The notes beneath the pieces are model-generated. The model had not been told where the DNA came from and did not search any database. It saw nothing but the letters and a program-made list of their open reading frames with translations. Shown here in pieces: positions 16,104 through 24,952 of a DNA stretch of 36,472 nt. Origin of the DNA: Thiolinea disciformis DSM 14473 (GTDB lineage Bacteria; Pseudomonadota; Gammaproteobacteria; Thiotrichales; Thiotrichaceae); NCBI RefSeq assembly GCF_000371925.1, contig NZ_AQVE01000031.1, positions 1 to 36,472 on the forward strand, read 5' to 3'. The first letter of the stretch is position 1, and every line of letters begins with the position of its first letter. A program made the translations under genes and the position numbers.

Positions 16104-19100
16104 TCAAGTTTTAATGTCTTCCATGAGCTTAAATAGCCAATCTTCTCTTGCCTCAACTGTGGGCAGTTCTACCTCAAAACGCAACTTATCCTGCCCATCC
16201 AGTTTGAAGATCCATGGCCGTTTTTGAATCAACTGAATCACTTTTAGTGGATCAATATTCGGTTTGTCTTCGAAGATCATCCGCCCACCTTTGGCGCCTA
16301 CATCGATTTTGCGAATCCCTAAGGCTTGCGCGAGTAATTTAAGGCGCGTTGCACTAAATAAATTTTTACTAGGCTCTGGTAATAAGCCAAAACGATCAAT
16401 CATTTCCACACGCAATTCATCCAAAGCTTCCTGTGAAGGGGCACTGGCAATGCGTTTATAAAGAATTAAACGGCTATGCACATCCGGCAAATAATCATCG
16501 GGAATTAACGCGGGCGCACCCAGTTCAACCGTGGTACGACTGCGGGTACGTGGGTCGAGATCGGGGACTTTGCCGGACTTTAGCGCCTTAACCGCACGCT
16601 CCAATAATTCATTGTAGAGATTGAAACCGATTTCTTGGATTTGGCCGCTTTGATCTTCGCCGAGTAATTCGCCTGCGCCACGGATTTCTAAATCATGAGT
16701 GGCAAGTGTGAAGCCAACCCCTAAATCTTCCAAAGATTCAATCGCTTCAAGGCGTTTTTTCGCATCGTCAGTCAATAACTTTTTGGGTGGTGCAATCATA
16801 TAAGCATAGGCTCGATGATGAGAGCGCCCAACCCGTCCACGTAATTGGTGTAATTGTGCCAAGCCTAATTTATCAGCACGATTGATGATAATCGTATTGG
16901 CTGTTGGCACGTCGATACCACTTTCGATGATGGTGGTGGCGACTAATACCTGAAAACGCTGGTGATAAAAGTCACTCATAATCGTTTCTAGCTCACGCTC
17001 GCGCATTTGCCCGTGTGCATAGCGTATGTCCACATTGGGCAGTATTTCCATCAAATCATGCGTCATTTTTTCAATGGTTTTCACTTCGTTATGCAGGACA
17101 TAAACCTGTCCGCCGCGTGCGATTTCCCGCGCACAGGCTTCTTGAATAATGGTTTTGCTCCACTCCGTAACAAAGGTTTTAATCGCATGGCGTTGTACGG
17201 GTGGCGTTGCAATAATCGATAAATCGCGCAAGCCCGACAGTGACATATTTAGCGTGCGCGGAATCGGGGTGGCGGTCAGGGTCAACATATCGACATTAGC
17301 GCGCATCTTTTTCATCTGCTCTTTATCGCGCACACCAAAACGATGTTCCTCGTCAATGATGACCAAGCCAAGGTTTTTGAATTCGACATCGTTTTGGAGG
17401 AGTTTGTGCGTCCCGATAACAATATCAATGCGCCCTGAAGCGAGGCCATCGAGGGTTTTATTACTTTCTTTCCCTGTATTAAAACGCGACAAAGATTCAA
17501 TAACAAACGGCCAATCGGCAAAACGATCGCGGAAGTTATTAACATGCTGCTGCGCTAATAGGGTAGTGGGTGCAATCACAGAGACTTGTTTGCCCGCATT
17601 CGCTGCGACAAAGGCTGCCCGCATGGCGACTTCCGTTTTACCAAAACCCACATCACCACACACCACGCGATCCATAGGCTGCTTGGAGCGCATATCGTTT
17701 ATTACATTTTCAATGGCCAGTGCTTGATCGGGTGTTTCCTCAAAGGGGAAGGCACTAGCAAAGAGACGATAGTCATTTTCCTCAAGATCAAAGCTTTGAC
17801 CTTGTTGTGCCGCACGGCGTGCGTGAATATCTAATAGCTCTGCCGCTACATCGCGTGCTTTTTCAGCGGCTTTGCTGCGCGCTTTTTCCCACTGATCGGT
17901 GCCTAATTTATGTAAAGGCGCATGATCAGGATCAGCCCCTGTATAGCGACTCACTAAATGCAAAAAGGCAACCGGAACATACAGTTTGTCTTGATTCGCG
18001 TATTCGATCAGCAAATATTCGGAGGTGATGCCACCCGCTGTGAGGGTTTCCATTCCTAAATAGCGCCCAACTCCATGCTCTTCATGTACAACGGGTGCGC
18101 CTATACTGAGATCGGTGAGATTGCGAACAATGGCATCTGCATCGCGTGTGGTTTTCTTGCGCCGACGTTGCTGGCGTACTTGTTCGCCGTGTAATAAGGT
18201 TTCCGGTACTACCGCCAGTTTTGCCGCAGGGAGCCAAAAGCCTTGTTCTAAGGGAGCAATGGCGACGGACATTGTCTCTTTGCTACTTAAAAAATCTTGC
18301 CAAGAGCTAACGGTCGTTATGCTCAAGTCATGCTCGCGCAGTAAGCTAATCAGAGCTTCACGTCGCCCCGCCGATTCAGCCGTAAATAACACACGACCTT
18401 GCAAGTCTTTGAGGAAATCGTGCAGTAACCATAGCGGTTGTTCGTAGCGTGGATGAATTAACAGCGAGGGCAGTATGCGTGTCGCATAATTTTGCCCCGC
18501 CTCAGTTAATTCAAAGTTTTGAACATGAATTTGGCGGTGATCGTGGAGGATGCGTTGCAGTTTTTCTGGCGCAAGATACAAAGCATCTGGCGCTAATAAA
18601 GGGCGCTCAATATCATGGCGGCGTTCTTCATAGCGATGCTGAATCTGTTCCCATACCTGTTGGCTGGCCTGAGCAATACTACCATTTTCAACAATCAGTG
18701 CTTTCGTGGGGAGGTAGTCAAATAAAGTGGAAGTGCTTTCAAAAAATAGTGGCAAATAATATTCAATACCGGGCGGCTGATGGCCTTTACTGACTTCATC
18801 ATAAATGCGGCTGCGTGCAAGATCACCTTCAATATGAGTACGGTAATTGGCACGAAATTGTTTGATACCTGCATCGTTTAGGGGAAATTCGCGTGCCGGT
18901 AATAATTCAATGCTTGTAAAGGTTTCCGCAGTACGTTGGGTATCTGGGGCGAAACTACGAATCGTTTCAATTTCATCGTCAAATAAATCAATCCGATACG
19001 GTGTGTGGCTGCCCATGGGGAATAAATCCAGCAGCGCCCCACGGCTCGCATATTCGCCATGTTCCATCACTTGGCTAACATGACGGTACCCTGATTTTTC

Positions 19101-19547
19101 CAAGTGTTGGCGAAAGCTGTCTAAGTTCAACTTCATGCCGTTTTTGAGCACTAGGCTATGGCTTTGTACATAGCTAATGGGCGCTAAACGCTGCATCAAG
19201 GTCGTGATGGGAACAATCAGCACGCCTTGTTGCAAACTGGGTAAACGTGCCAATAGTTTTAAGCGTTCGGAGACAATGCCTTCATGCGGTGAAAATAAGT
19301 CATAGGGCAGGGTTTCCCAATCGGGAAATAAATGGATCGCTAAGTCGGGGGCAAAAAAACGTAACGCCGCTTCAGTACGATAAGCGCTATGGGTGTCTGG
19401 CGTAACCAATAACACAACACCCTTAAATTCATGCGCTAATTGCGCTATTAAGGCTTCTTGTGCATTGCCATATAATTGACCCCAGCGAATCAAACCTTGC
19501 TTGGGAGGCGGATAGACAGGTTGCAGAATGCTAGTAGCGGCCTTCAT
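16104..19547 (-). CDS. mfd: transcription-repair coupling factor Mfd
   Basis: Mfd releases RNA polymerase stalled at DNA lesions and recruits UvrA. The length of 1147 aa matches E. coli Mfd. The N-terminal UvrB-like region includes PDWETLPYDLFSPHEG and EYASRGALLDLFP. The RNA-polymerase-interacting domain lies near HEEHGVGRYLGME and YANQDKLYVPV. The translocase has Walker A GDVGFGKTEVAMR (near residue 630), DEEH box VIIDEEHRFG, LTATPIPRTL, and motifs ATTIIESGIDVP and QLRGRVGRS. The C-terminal UvrA-inhibiting D7 domain is present. No strong Shine-Dalgarno precedes the ATG at 19547. A Sel1-repeat gene lies 90 nt upstream on the same strand. Confidence 0.98.
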   Translation of the reverse strand: MKAATSILQPVYPPPKQGLIRWGQLYGNAQEALIAQLAHEFKGVVLLVTPDTHSAYRTEAALRFFAPDLAIHLFPDWETLPYDLFSPHEGIVSERLKLLARLPSLQQGVLIVPITTLMQRLAPISYVQSHSLVLKNGMKLNLDSFRQHLEKSGYRHVSQVMEHGEYASRGALLDLFPMGSHTPYRIDLFDDEIETIRSFAPDTQRTAETFTSIELLPAREFPLNDAGIKQFRANYRTHIEGDLARSRIYDEVSKGHQPPGIEYYLPLFFESTSTLFDYLPTKALIVENGSIAQASQQVWEQIQHRYEERRHDIERPLLAPDALYLAPEKLQRILHDHRQIHVQNFELTEAGQNYATRILPSLLIHPRYEQPLWLLHDFLKDLQGRVLFTAESAGRREALISLLREHDLSITTVSSWQDFLSSKETMSVAIAPLEQGFWLPAAKLAVVPETLLHGEQVRQQRRRKKTTRDADAIVRNLTDLSIGAPVVHEEHGVGRYLGMETLTAGGITSEYLLIEYANQDKLYVPVAFLHLVSRYTGADPDHAPLHKLGTDQWEKARSKAAEKARDVAAELLDIHARRAAQQGQSFDLEENDYRLFASAFPFEETPDQALAIENVINDMRSKQPMDRVVCGDVGFGKTEVAMRAAFVAANAGKQVSVIAPTTLLAQQHVNNFRDRFADWPFVIESLSRFNTGKESNKTLDGLASGRIDIVIGTHKLLQNDVEFKNLGLVIIDEEHRFGVRDKEQMKKMRANVDMLTLTATPIPRTLNMSLSGLRDLSIIATPPVQRHAIKTFVTEWSKTIIQEACAREIARGGQVYVLHNEVKTIEKMTHDLMEILPNVDIRYAHGQMRERELETIMSDFYHQRFQVLVATTIIESGIDVPTANTIIINRADKLGLAQLHQLRGRVGRSHHRAYAYMIAPPKKLLTDDAKKRLEAIESLEDLGVGFTLATHDLEIRGAGELLGEDQSGQIQEIGFNLYNELLERAVKALKSGKVPDLDPRTRSRTTVELGAPALIPDDYLPDVHSRLILYKRIASAPSQEALDELRVEMIDRFGLLPEPSKNLFSATRLKLLAQALGIRKIDVGAKGGRMIFEDKPNIDPLKVIQLIQKRPWIFKLDGQDKLRFEVELPTVEAREDWLFKLMEDIKT

Positions 19548-19637
19548 AACAGTGCGGACTTAGGATAAAGCGCGATAGTGTAGCCGAAAGTAAAGCGCCC
19601 TACATTAAGTAAGGCACTTTGCTAGGAAATGAGAGCT

Positions 19638-20975
19638 TTAGAAATGATGGGCTGAGTAAGTGGACAGATTGAGTTGAATGCGTTTGTTCAAATTATCAAT
19701 TTCTTCACGGCTCAGCTGTTCTAAAACCGAATCACGCGATTGAATAGCATGTTGTTGACCTTGTGCTGCTGCTAGAGAAAGCCAATAAGCCGCTTCAAAC
19801 AAATTTTTCTCAATCCCCACCCCATTGGCTAAGTAAGCACCCAAGCCATATTGAGCAAGCGCATGATTGGAAAGCGCGGCTTTTTGAATCCAGTAGACCG
19901 ATTGCTGATTACTTTTCTCAACGCCATAACCATTCGCATAGAGTAAAGCCAATTGATACTGCGCTTCGGTATAGCCTTTTTCTGCGGCTGCTAAATAGCT
20001 TTTGTAAGCTTGACCATAATCCTTGTTCAGGAATTTACCGGTTTGTGCTAAATTTCCGATTAAGGTTAAAGCTGCTGGATTTCCAGCAGCTGCAGACTGT
20101 TGCAGGAGCTTTAAACCTTTTTCGGTATCTTCCGGTAACTCATGACCAAATAAATAGCGTGTGGCTAAATTGAATTGGGCACCGGCTTCGCCCTGATCCG
20201 CTGCTTTTTCATACCACTGAACCGCTTGTTTTATGTCTTTATCGATGCCTTGGCCTTGTTCACACATTAAACCGGCATTGAACTGCGAAGCAGCATCGCC
20301 CTGTTCGGCAGCTCGTTTAAACCAATGGAAAGCTTGGGTTGGGTTTTTTTCTACACCTATGCCTTCAAGGTAATAAACACCTAAGGTGTATTGAGCGGTC
20401 TTGTGTTGATTTTGCGCTGCTTTAGTAAGCCAGTGCAGAACTTTCTTTTGGAGGGCCGGTGTTTCTGGGGATTGCTTTTTATATAACATCGCTAAGCTAT
20501 ATTGCGCTTCTCGATCATTATGTTCAGCAGCTTTCTCCAGCCAATATAGCCCCCGTTCGGCATTATAAGTGGGGGTGTTAACGCGTAATAGTAAAGCACT
20601 TAGGTTAAATTGAGCGGGGATATGATCTTTTTCTGCAGCCTGCTCCAGTAGATCGACAGCTTTGTAATAATCCTGCGGTATATCATCTACCCCATAAATG
20701 TAGTAAGTGGCTAATAGATTCAGGGCTTCGGGCTGTTTTTGAGCGGCGGCAAGTTTTAACCACCGCACACCCGTGCTAAAATCAGCCTTTACATTGACTC
20801 CATCAATCAGGCGCATAGCAATTTTTAATTGTTCGTTAGCGTCGTAAATAGTGCCTAATTCAGGAATGGCAGGTGTAACAGGGGTGCTGCTTGCTGAACT
20901 AATGTTGCTGTGTAGGAGTGGTAAACAAAGGAGCGATGTTGTCAGTAAACTTAACAGTATTTTTTTGTTGTACAT
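19638..20975 (-). CDS. secreted Sel1/TPR-repeat protein
   Basis: This is a 445-aa protein with an N-terminal signal peptide (hydrophobic core about residues 6-22). About ten tandem Sel1-like repeats of 35-38 residues fill the mature chain. Recognisable copies include AQYTLGVYYLEGIGVEKN, ASQFNAGLMCEQGQGIDKD, AQYQLALLYANGYGVEKS and AQYGLGAYLANGVGIEKN. Each is followed by a helix ending in WxxKAA. Such solenoids act as protein-interaction scaffolds, often in envelope stress or signalling. No membrane anchor besides the signal is seen, so it is likely periplasmic. It lies divergent to minC, with a 200-bp gap, and 90 nt upstream of mfd. Partner unknown. Confidence 0.92.
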   Translation of the reverse strand: MYNKKILLSLLTTSLLCLPLLHSNISSASSTPVTPAIPELGTIYDANEQLKIAMRLIDGVNVKADFSTGVRWLKLAAAQKQPEALNLLATYYIYGVDDIPQDYYKAVDLLEQAAEKDHIPAQFNLSALLLRVNTPTYNAERGLYWLEKAAEHNDREAQYSLAMLYKKQSPETPALQKKVLHWLTKAAQNQHKTAQYTLGVYYLEGIGVEKNPTQAFHWFKRAAEQGDAASQFNAGLMCEQGQGIDKDIKQAVQWYEKAADQGEAGAQFNLATRYLFGHELPEDTEKGLKLLQQSAAAGNPAALTLIGNLAQTGKFLNKDYGQAYKSYLAAAEKGYTEAQYQLALLYANGYGVEKSNQQSVYWIQKAALSNHALAQYGLGAYLANGVGIEKNLFEAAYWLSLAAAQGQQHAIQSRDSVLEQLSREEIDNLNKRIQLNLSTYSAHHF

Positions 20976-21094
20976 CGGTTAGCCCTAAAAATGAATTATA
21001 ACTTTTGACACCAAAGGTTAGATGTCCTTGATCTAACTTTATTATAAGCTGCTATTTTATTAGCAACTTGATAGAAAGCGTAACATATTTTTAT

Positions 21095-21123
21095 GGGTAT
21101 TTTATACCCGAAAGCCTAGGCTT
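21095..21123. repeat. two palindromes upstream of minC
   Basis: GGGTAT-TTT-ATACCC (21095-21109) and the perfect 12-mer AAGCCTAGGCTT (21112-21123) lie side by side, about 55-80 nt before the minC start, followed by a T-rich run. They could be regulator sites or a leader hairpin for minCDE. No clear promoter hexamers were found. Confidence 0.45.
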
Positions 21124-21160
21124 AAGAATTTTTTCCATAGTTTGCTTCCATGCATGAGTT

Positions 21161-21167
21161 AAAGGAG
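21161..21167 (+). promoter_or_regulatory. Shine-Dalgarno site deciding the minC TTG start
   Basis: AAAGGAG is followed by a 9-nt spacer and then TTG at 21177. The ATG at 21150 lies before this site and has no Shine-Dalgarno of its own, so the TTG is preferred. Confidence 0.8.
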
Positions 21168-21176
21168 CAGGACGCC

Positions 21177-21890
21177 TTGAAAGAAAATGTACTGGAGTTA
21201 AAGGGTGAGATGTCGTTGTTGAATGTTTTATTACTTCGCACGACTGAGTTGGCTGCTATTGAAAAAACCTTGACGGAAAAACTCGAAAAAGCGGGACAGT
21301 TATTAAATCGTAGTCCTATTATCGTTGATTGTTCCACCGTGGTTGATCAACTAGCAGAGCTGGATTTTGCGGGTTTAAAGCAAACTCTAACACAATTAGG
21401 CTTAGTACCAGTCGGCTTACGCCAAGTGCCAGAAAACCTCGAGGAACAGGTGCAACAGAGTGGTTGGGCCATCCTGCGAGGTGGCAAAGCGATTGCTCAA
21501 GTGCCTGTTGAAACTGAGGCAGCGCCTCAAATTACACCACAAAGTGATTCAGAACCCATGCCTTCACGCTTAATGCTCTTAGAGCGTCCGGTGCGTTCAG
21601 GACAGCAAGTGTATTTTCCGCATGGTGATATTGTGGTGATGCAACAAACTAGCGCGGGTTCTGAGTTGTTGGCCGGCGGTTCCGTTCATGTTTATGGTAC
21701 TTTGCGTGGGCGAGTATTAGCTGGTATACAAGGCGATACCATGGCGCGTATTTTTTGTCAGCGCTTAGAGGCCGAACTAATTGCTATTGCAGGTCGGTAT
21801 AAACTTTTAGATGAATTAGATGCCTCACTCAAAGGTCAGGCAGTGATGGTGTATTTGGATGATGATAAATTAAAGATCGTACCAATTTAA
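21177..21890 (+). CDS. minC: septum site-determining protein MinC
   Basis: MinC blocks FtsZ assembly away from mid-cell and is carried to the membrane by MinD. The protein is 237 aa. The N-terminal domain (about 1-100) starts MKENVLELKG, which lines up position by position with E. coli MSNTPIELKG. The C-terminal beta-helix domain (about 125-235) contains RPVRSGQQVYFP, GGSVHVYGTLRGRVLAG and IFCQRLEAELIAIAG, all family hallmarks for dimerisation and MinD binding. I use the TTG at 21177 rather than the ATG at 21150 because of the perfect Shine-Dalgarno site at 21161-21167 and the alignment. It is the first gene of minCDE. Confidence 0.95.
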   Translation: MKENVLELKGEMSLLNVLLLRTTELAAIEKTLTEKLEKAGQLLNRSPIIVDCSTVVDQLAELDFAGLKQTLTQLGLVPVGLRQVPENLEEQVQQSGWAILRGGKAIAQVPVETEAAPQITPQSDSEPMPSRLMLLERPVRSGQQVYFPHGDIVVMQQTSAGSELLAGGSVHVYGTLRGRVLAGIQGDTMARIFCQRLEAELIAIAGRYKLLDELDASLKGQAVMVYLDDDKLKIVPI

Positions 21891-21967
21891 CGCGATTATT
21901 GATTGGCAAATGGCTGAATTTTTCCCTATAGTCCAGCCTGAAATTGCATGAGCCCCACTTTCAACGC

Positions 21968-21973
21968 AAGGAG
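21968..21973 (+). promoter_or_regulatory. Shine-Dalgarno site deciding the minD TTG start
   Basis: AAGGAG with a 7-nt spacer precedes TTG at 21981. The in-frame ATG at 21948 lies upstream of this site and would add 11 residues not found in the family. Confidence 0.85.
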
Positions 21974-21980
21974 TATCACA

Positions 21981-22790
21981 TTGAGCAGGATTGTTGTAGT
22001 AACCTCTGGTAAAGGAGGTGTCGGCAAAACGACAACCAGCGCAGCGTTTGCCACCGGATTGGCCCAAAAAGGTTTTAAAACGGCAGTTATCGATTTTGAC
22101 GTAGGCTTGCGTAATCTCGATTTGATTATGGGGTGCGAGCGTCGAGTCGTCTATGACTTAATCAATGTGATTAGTGGTGAAGCCAATATTCATCAGGCCT
22201 TGATTAAAGATAAACGCGTTGAAAATTTATTTATTCTTCCTGCCTCCCAGACCCGTGATAAAGATGCTTTAACCCAAGAGGGTGTTGAAGCCGTCATCAA
22301 TAGTCTGAAAGAAGATGGTTTTGATTTTATTGTCTGCGATTCACCCGCAGGGATTGAACGCGGTGCTGCTTTAGCGATGTATTTTGCAGACGATGCTATT
22401 ATTGTCACCAATCCTGAAGTCTCTTCCGTACGTGATTCGGATCGCATTTTGGGCTTATTGCAAAGCCGTACCCGCAAAGCGGAGCGCGGTGAGCAAGTGC
22501 GTGAACATTTACTCATTACACGCTATTCGCCCAATCGCGTTGCCAGTGGCGATATGTTAGCGATGGAAGACATATTAGAAATCCTCGCCGTGCCACTGAT
22601 TGGCGTCATCCCTGAATCAGGCTCGGTATTACAAGCCTCTAATAGTGGTGTCCCCGTGATCATGGATAAAAATAGCACGGCTGGACAGGCTTATGATGAC
22701 TTTGTTAAACGTTTCCTCGGTGAGACAGTTCCGCATCGCTTCTTAGAAGTTGAGAAAAAAGGATTTTTTAAGCGGTTATTTGGAGGGTAA
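21981..22790 (+). CDS. minD: septum site-determining ATPase MinD
   Basis: MinD is the membrane-cycling ATPase of the Min oscillator; it binds MinC and MinE. The protein is 269 aa (E. coli 270). With the TTG start it begins MSRIVVVTSGKGGVGKTT, placing the deviant Walker A lysines at residues 11 and 16, as in E. coli. Further motifs are IDFDVGLRNLDLIMG and FIVCDSPAGIE. The C-terminal amphipathic membrane-targeting helix, KKGFFKRLFGG, is intact. It lies 90 nt after minC and 6 nt before minE. The start is TTG because AAGGAG lies 7 nt upstream. Nothing is missing, so the Min system should be functional. Confidence 0.97.
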   Translation: MSRIVVVTSGKGGVGKTTTSAAFATGLAQKGFKTAVIDFDVGLRNLDLIMGCERRVVYDLINVISGEANIHQALIKDKRVENLFILPASQTRDKDALTQEGVEAVINSLKEDGFDFIVCDSPAGIERGAALAMYFADDAIIVTNPEVSSVRDSDRILGLLQSRTRKAERGEQVREHLLITRYSPNRVASGDMLAMEDILEILAVPLIGVIPESGSVLQASNSGVPVIMDKNSTAGQAYDDFVKRFLGETVPHRFLEVEKKGFFKRLFGG

Positions 22791-22796
22791 GCGACC

Positions 22797-23066
22797 ATGG
22801 GATTATTTGACTATTTTCGCAGCCAAAAACCTAAGTCGGCTCAGGTTGCGAAGGAACGACTGCAAATTTTAATTGCGCATGAGCGTTCGGCTGGACGTGA
22901 AAAAGGTCTGGATTTTTTACCGCAGTTACGGAGTGATATCTTAGAAGTCATTCGCCGCTATGTGCAGGTGGATGATGACCAAGTCAATGTCCAAGTGGAA
23001 AAAGGGGCGGACTACGATGTGCTGGAATTGAATATTACTTTACCAGAGCGCACCTCCGCCCATTAG
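22797..23066 (+). CDS. minE: cell division topological specificity factor MinE
   Basis: MinE stimulates MinD ATPase and drives pole-to-pole oscillation, restricting MinC activity to the poles. It is 89 aa, matching the family. The N-terminal membrane-targeting part MGLFDYF, the anti-MinCD helix AKERLQILIAHER, and the topological specificity domain (LPQLRSDILEVIRRYVQVD to LELNITLP) are all present. GGAGGG at 22782-22787, inside the 3' end of minD, serves as its ribosome-binding site, so translation is probably coupled. Its stop lies only 9 nt from the convergent stop of the TlpA-like gene, with no visible terminator between. Confidence 0.97.
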   Translation: MGLFDYFRSQKPKSAQVAKERLQILIAHERSAGREKGLDFLPQLRSDILEVIRRYVQVDDDQVNVQVEKGADYDVLELNITLPERTSAH

Positions 23067-23075
23067 TTGGGTGTG

Positions 23076-23579
23076 CTACTTCGTTTCGGGTGTTTGTTTC
23101 TGAATAAAACCAATTAACTCATTAGCGCTTACTGGACCTGGTTGTACTGCTAATAATTTACCTTGTGGGTTATATAACAATAAAGTCGGGGTTCCCATTA
23201 AAGACTCACCCGCATGGCGGTAAATATAATCACTCACTTCCATATAACTCCCCAATAAATTGGGAAAGCTTAGACCCAATTGTTTAATAAAGCCTTGTGC
23301 TTCAGCTTTACCTAAGGGGCCATCTGTAGAGACACCAAACACTTTGGCTTGCGGGAAGCGCTTTTTGAAGGTTTCAATTTCGCCAATACTTTGATGGCAA
23401 ATCGTGCAAGTTGATGCCCATATAGTTACTACACTCCATTGGCCTTTCGCGGTATGAGCATCTATAGTGGTGGATTTACCATTCATGTCCGTTAAGGCAT
23501 AACTTGCATTAGTGATGATTGTTAAACTCACCATAACTAAGGTTTGGGCTAAGGCTCGACAACTGAATTTTTTATTCAT
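23076..23579 (-). CDS. TlpA/ResA-like thioredoxin-fold protein
   Basis: This is a 167-aa exported thioredoxin-fold protein. The signal peptide spans about residues 1-29. The active site CTIC (Cys58 and Cys61) lies in VTIWASTCTICHQSI, the TlpA/ResA arrangement with WAS-x-C-x-x-C. The cis-proline loop is MGTPTLLLYNPQGK. Such proteins reduce or shuffle periplasmic disulfides, for example in cytochrome c maturation, or act as peroxiredoxin-like redoxins. The in-frame ATG at 23585 is two codons upstream; I prefer 23579 for spacing from GGGTGA. It is divergent from rmuC with a 47-bp gap. The specific partner is unknown. Confidence 0.87.
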   Translation of the reverse strand: MNKKFSCRALAQTLVMVSLTIITNASYALTDMNGKSTTIDAHTAKGQWSVVTIWASTCTICHQSIGEIETFKKRFPQAKVFGVSTDGPLGKAEAQGFIKQLGLSFPNLLGSYMEVSDYIYRHAGESLMGTPTLLLYNPQGKLLAVQPGPVSANELIGFIQKQTPETK

Positions 23580-23626
23580 AATCATTCACCCACTGGGGAT
23601 AATCGTTTCAAAGACAGAGGCTGGGC

Positions 23627-24940
23627 ATGGATGATTCTGCTGCCCGTTTAGGTCAATTGATTGGGGAGAATATACTCCCGCTAACGGCTATTTGCATGTT
23701 TTTACTCGGTGCATTGGCGGTGTATCTGCCTTTGAATCGCCTACTATATCGGGCACGGCGTGATAGCGAGCGTTTAAGTGCACAACTAGCCTCGGATGCA
23801 CAGTTACATGCTGAACGTATTCGCGCTTTAGAGGCTGCGGAAGAGCGTTTACAACAGAGTTTTTCCGCTGCTTCACAACGTGCCTTGCATGAAAATAATC
23901 AGCAGTTTTTGCAATTAGCGCAAGAAAGTATGCAGCGTTTTCGTGCTGAATCACAGGCCGATCTGGATCAACGCCGTCAATCTATCCACCATTTGGTGGA
24001 GCCGATTCGTGAAGCCTTAAAAAAGACGGAGCAGCAGATTCAAAGTATCGAACATGATCGACAGCGTTCATTTGGGGCTTTGGGTGAGCAATTGCGGCAT
24101 TTGAGTTTGGATCAACTCGCATTGCGCCAAGAAACGAATAAATTAGTGACGGCATTGCGAGCGCCGAATACCCGTGGTCAGTGGGGGGAGTTAAGTTTAA
24201 AGCGCTTGGTGGAAATGGCGGGCATGATTGAGCATTGTGATTTTATTGAGCAGGCCTATACCAGCTCCTCTGAGCGCACTATTCGTCCCGATATGGTTAT
24301 TCGTATGCCGGATAAGCGCGATTTGGTGATCGATGCGAAAACACCGATGGATGCTTATTTGGATGCGGCGCAATGCGAAATAGAACAGGAGCGCCAGCAG
24401 CATTTAGCGCGTTATGCGCGTCATATGCGCGAACATGTACGCAATTTATCTGGGAAGCGTTATTGGGAGCAATTTCAAAATGCCCCCGATTTTGTCGTGC
24501 TCTTTTTACCGGGGGAGCAATTTCTGGGAATTGCGCTTGAACATGACAAAAGCTTAATGCAGGATGCCTTAGATCAGCGTGTTATTCTAGCAACGCCCTC
24601 TACCTTAATGGCGCTCTTGCGCGCGGTGGCATTTGGTTGGCAGCAATCCATTTTGACCGATAATGCCGTACATATTCGAGATACTGGCATTGAATTACAT
24701 AGGCGTTTGGCCATTTTGAGCACACACCTAGAAAAACTAGGTAAGCAACTGACTTATAGTGTGGACAGCTATAATAGTTTAATAGGGTCTTGGGAGCGTG
24801 GTGCATTGCCAGCGGCGCGGCGTTTGGCAGAATTAGGCACACAGTCAGGGCGTGAGCTATCGTCTATAGAAACACTGGATGCGACACCACGAACCCGCTT
24901 GAATGGTGCGGTAGAACCCACATCGAGTAAACTTCAATAA
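23627..24940 (+). CDS. rmuC: RmuC family DNA recombination protein
   Basis: RmuC limits inversion of short inverted repeats and is thought to be a nuclease-fold protein. The 437-aa chain has an N-terminal membrane segment (about residues 16-36), a long coiled coil (about 42-170), and the RmuC domain. The domain shows NTRGQWGELSLKRL (181-194) and a PD-(D/E)xK-like core: Asp222 in IRPDMVIRM and DAK (236-238) in LVIDAKTPMDAY. Later blocks YWEQFQNAPDFVVLFLPGEQF and LATPSTLMALLRAVA are typical. An AGAGG lies about 6 nt before the ATG. A MotA/ExbB-like gene follows after 12 nt, with its Shine-Dalgarno overlapping the rmuC stop, so the genes form an operon. That arrangement is unusual. Confidence 0.95.
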   Translation: MDDSAARLGQLIGENILPLTAICMFLLGALAVYLPLNRLLYRARRDSERLSAQLASDAQLHAERIRALEAAEERLQQSFSAASQRALHENNQQFLQLAQESMQRFRAESQADLDQRRQSIHHLVEPIREALKKTEQQIQSIEHDRQRSFGALGEQLRHLSLDQLALRQETNKLVTALRAPNTRGQWGELSLKRLVEMAGMIEHCDFIEQAYTSSSERTIRPDMVIRMPDKRDLVIDAKTPMDAYLDAAQCEIEQERQQHLARYARHMREHVRNLSGKRYWEQFQNAPDFVVLFLPGEQFLGIALEHDKSLMQDALDQRVILATPSTLMALLRAVAFGWQQSILTDNAVHIRDTGIELHRRLAILSTHLEKLGKQLTYSVDSYNSLIGSWERGALPAARRLAELGTQSGRELSSIETLDATPRTRLNGAVEPTSSKLQ

Positions 24941-24952
24941 GGGACATATATT

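Noticed and set aside
17149-17727. 192-aa plus-strand frame inside mfd
   Set aside because: It is antisense to the Mfd translocase motifs; it has no coherent domain and no Shine-Dalgarno.
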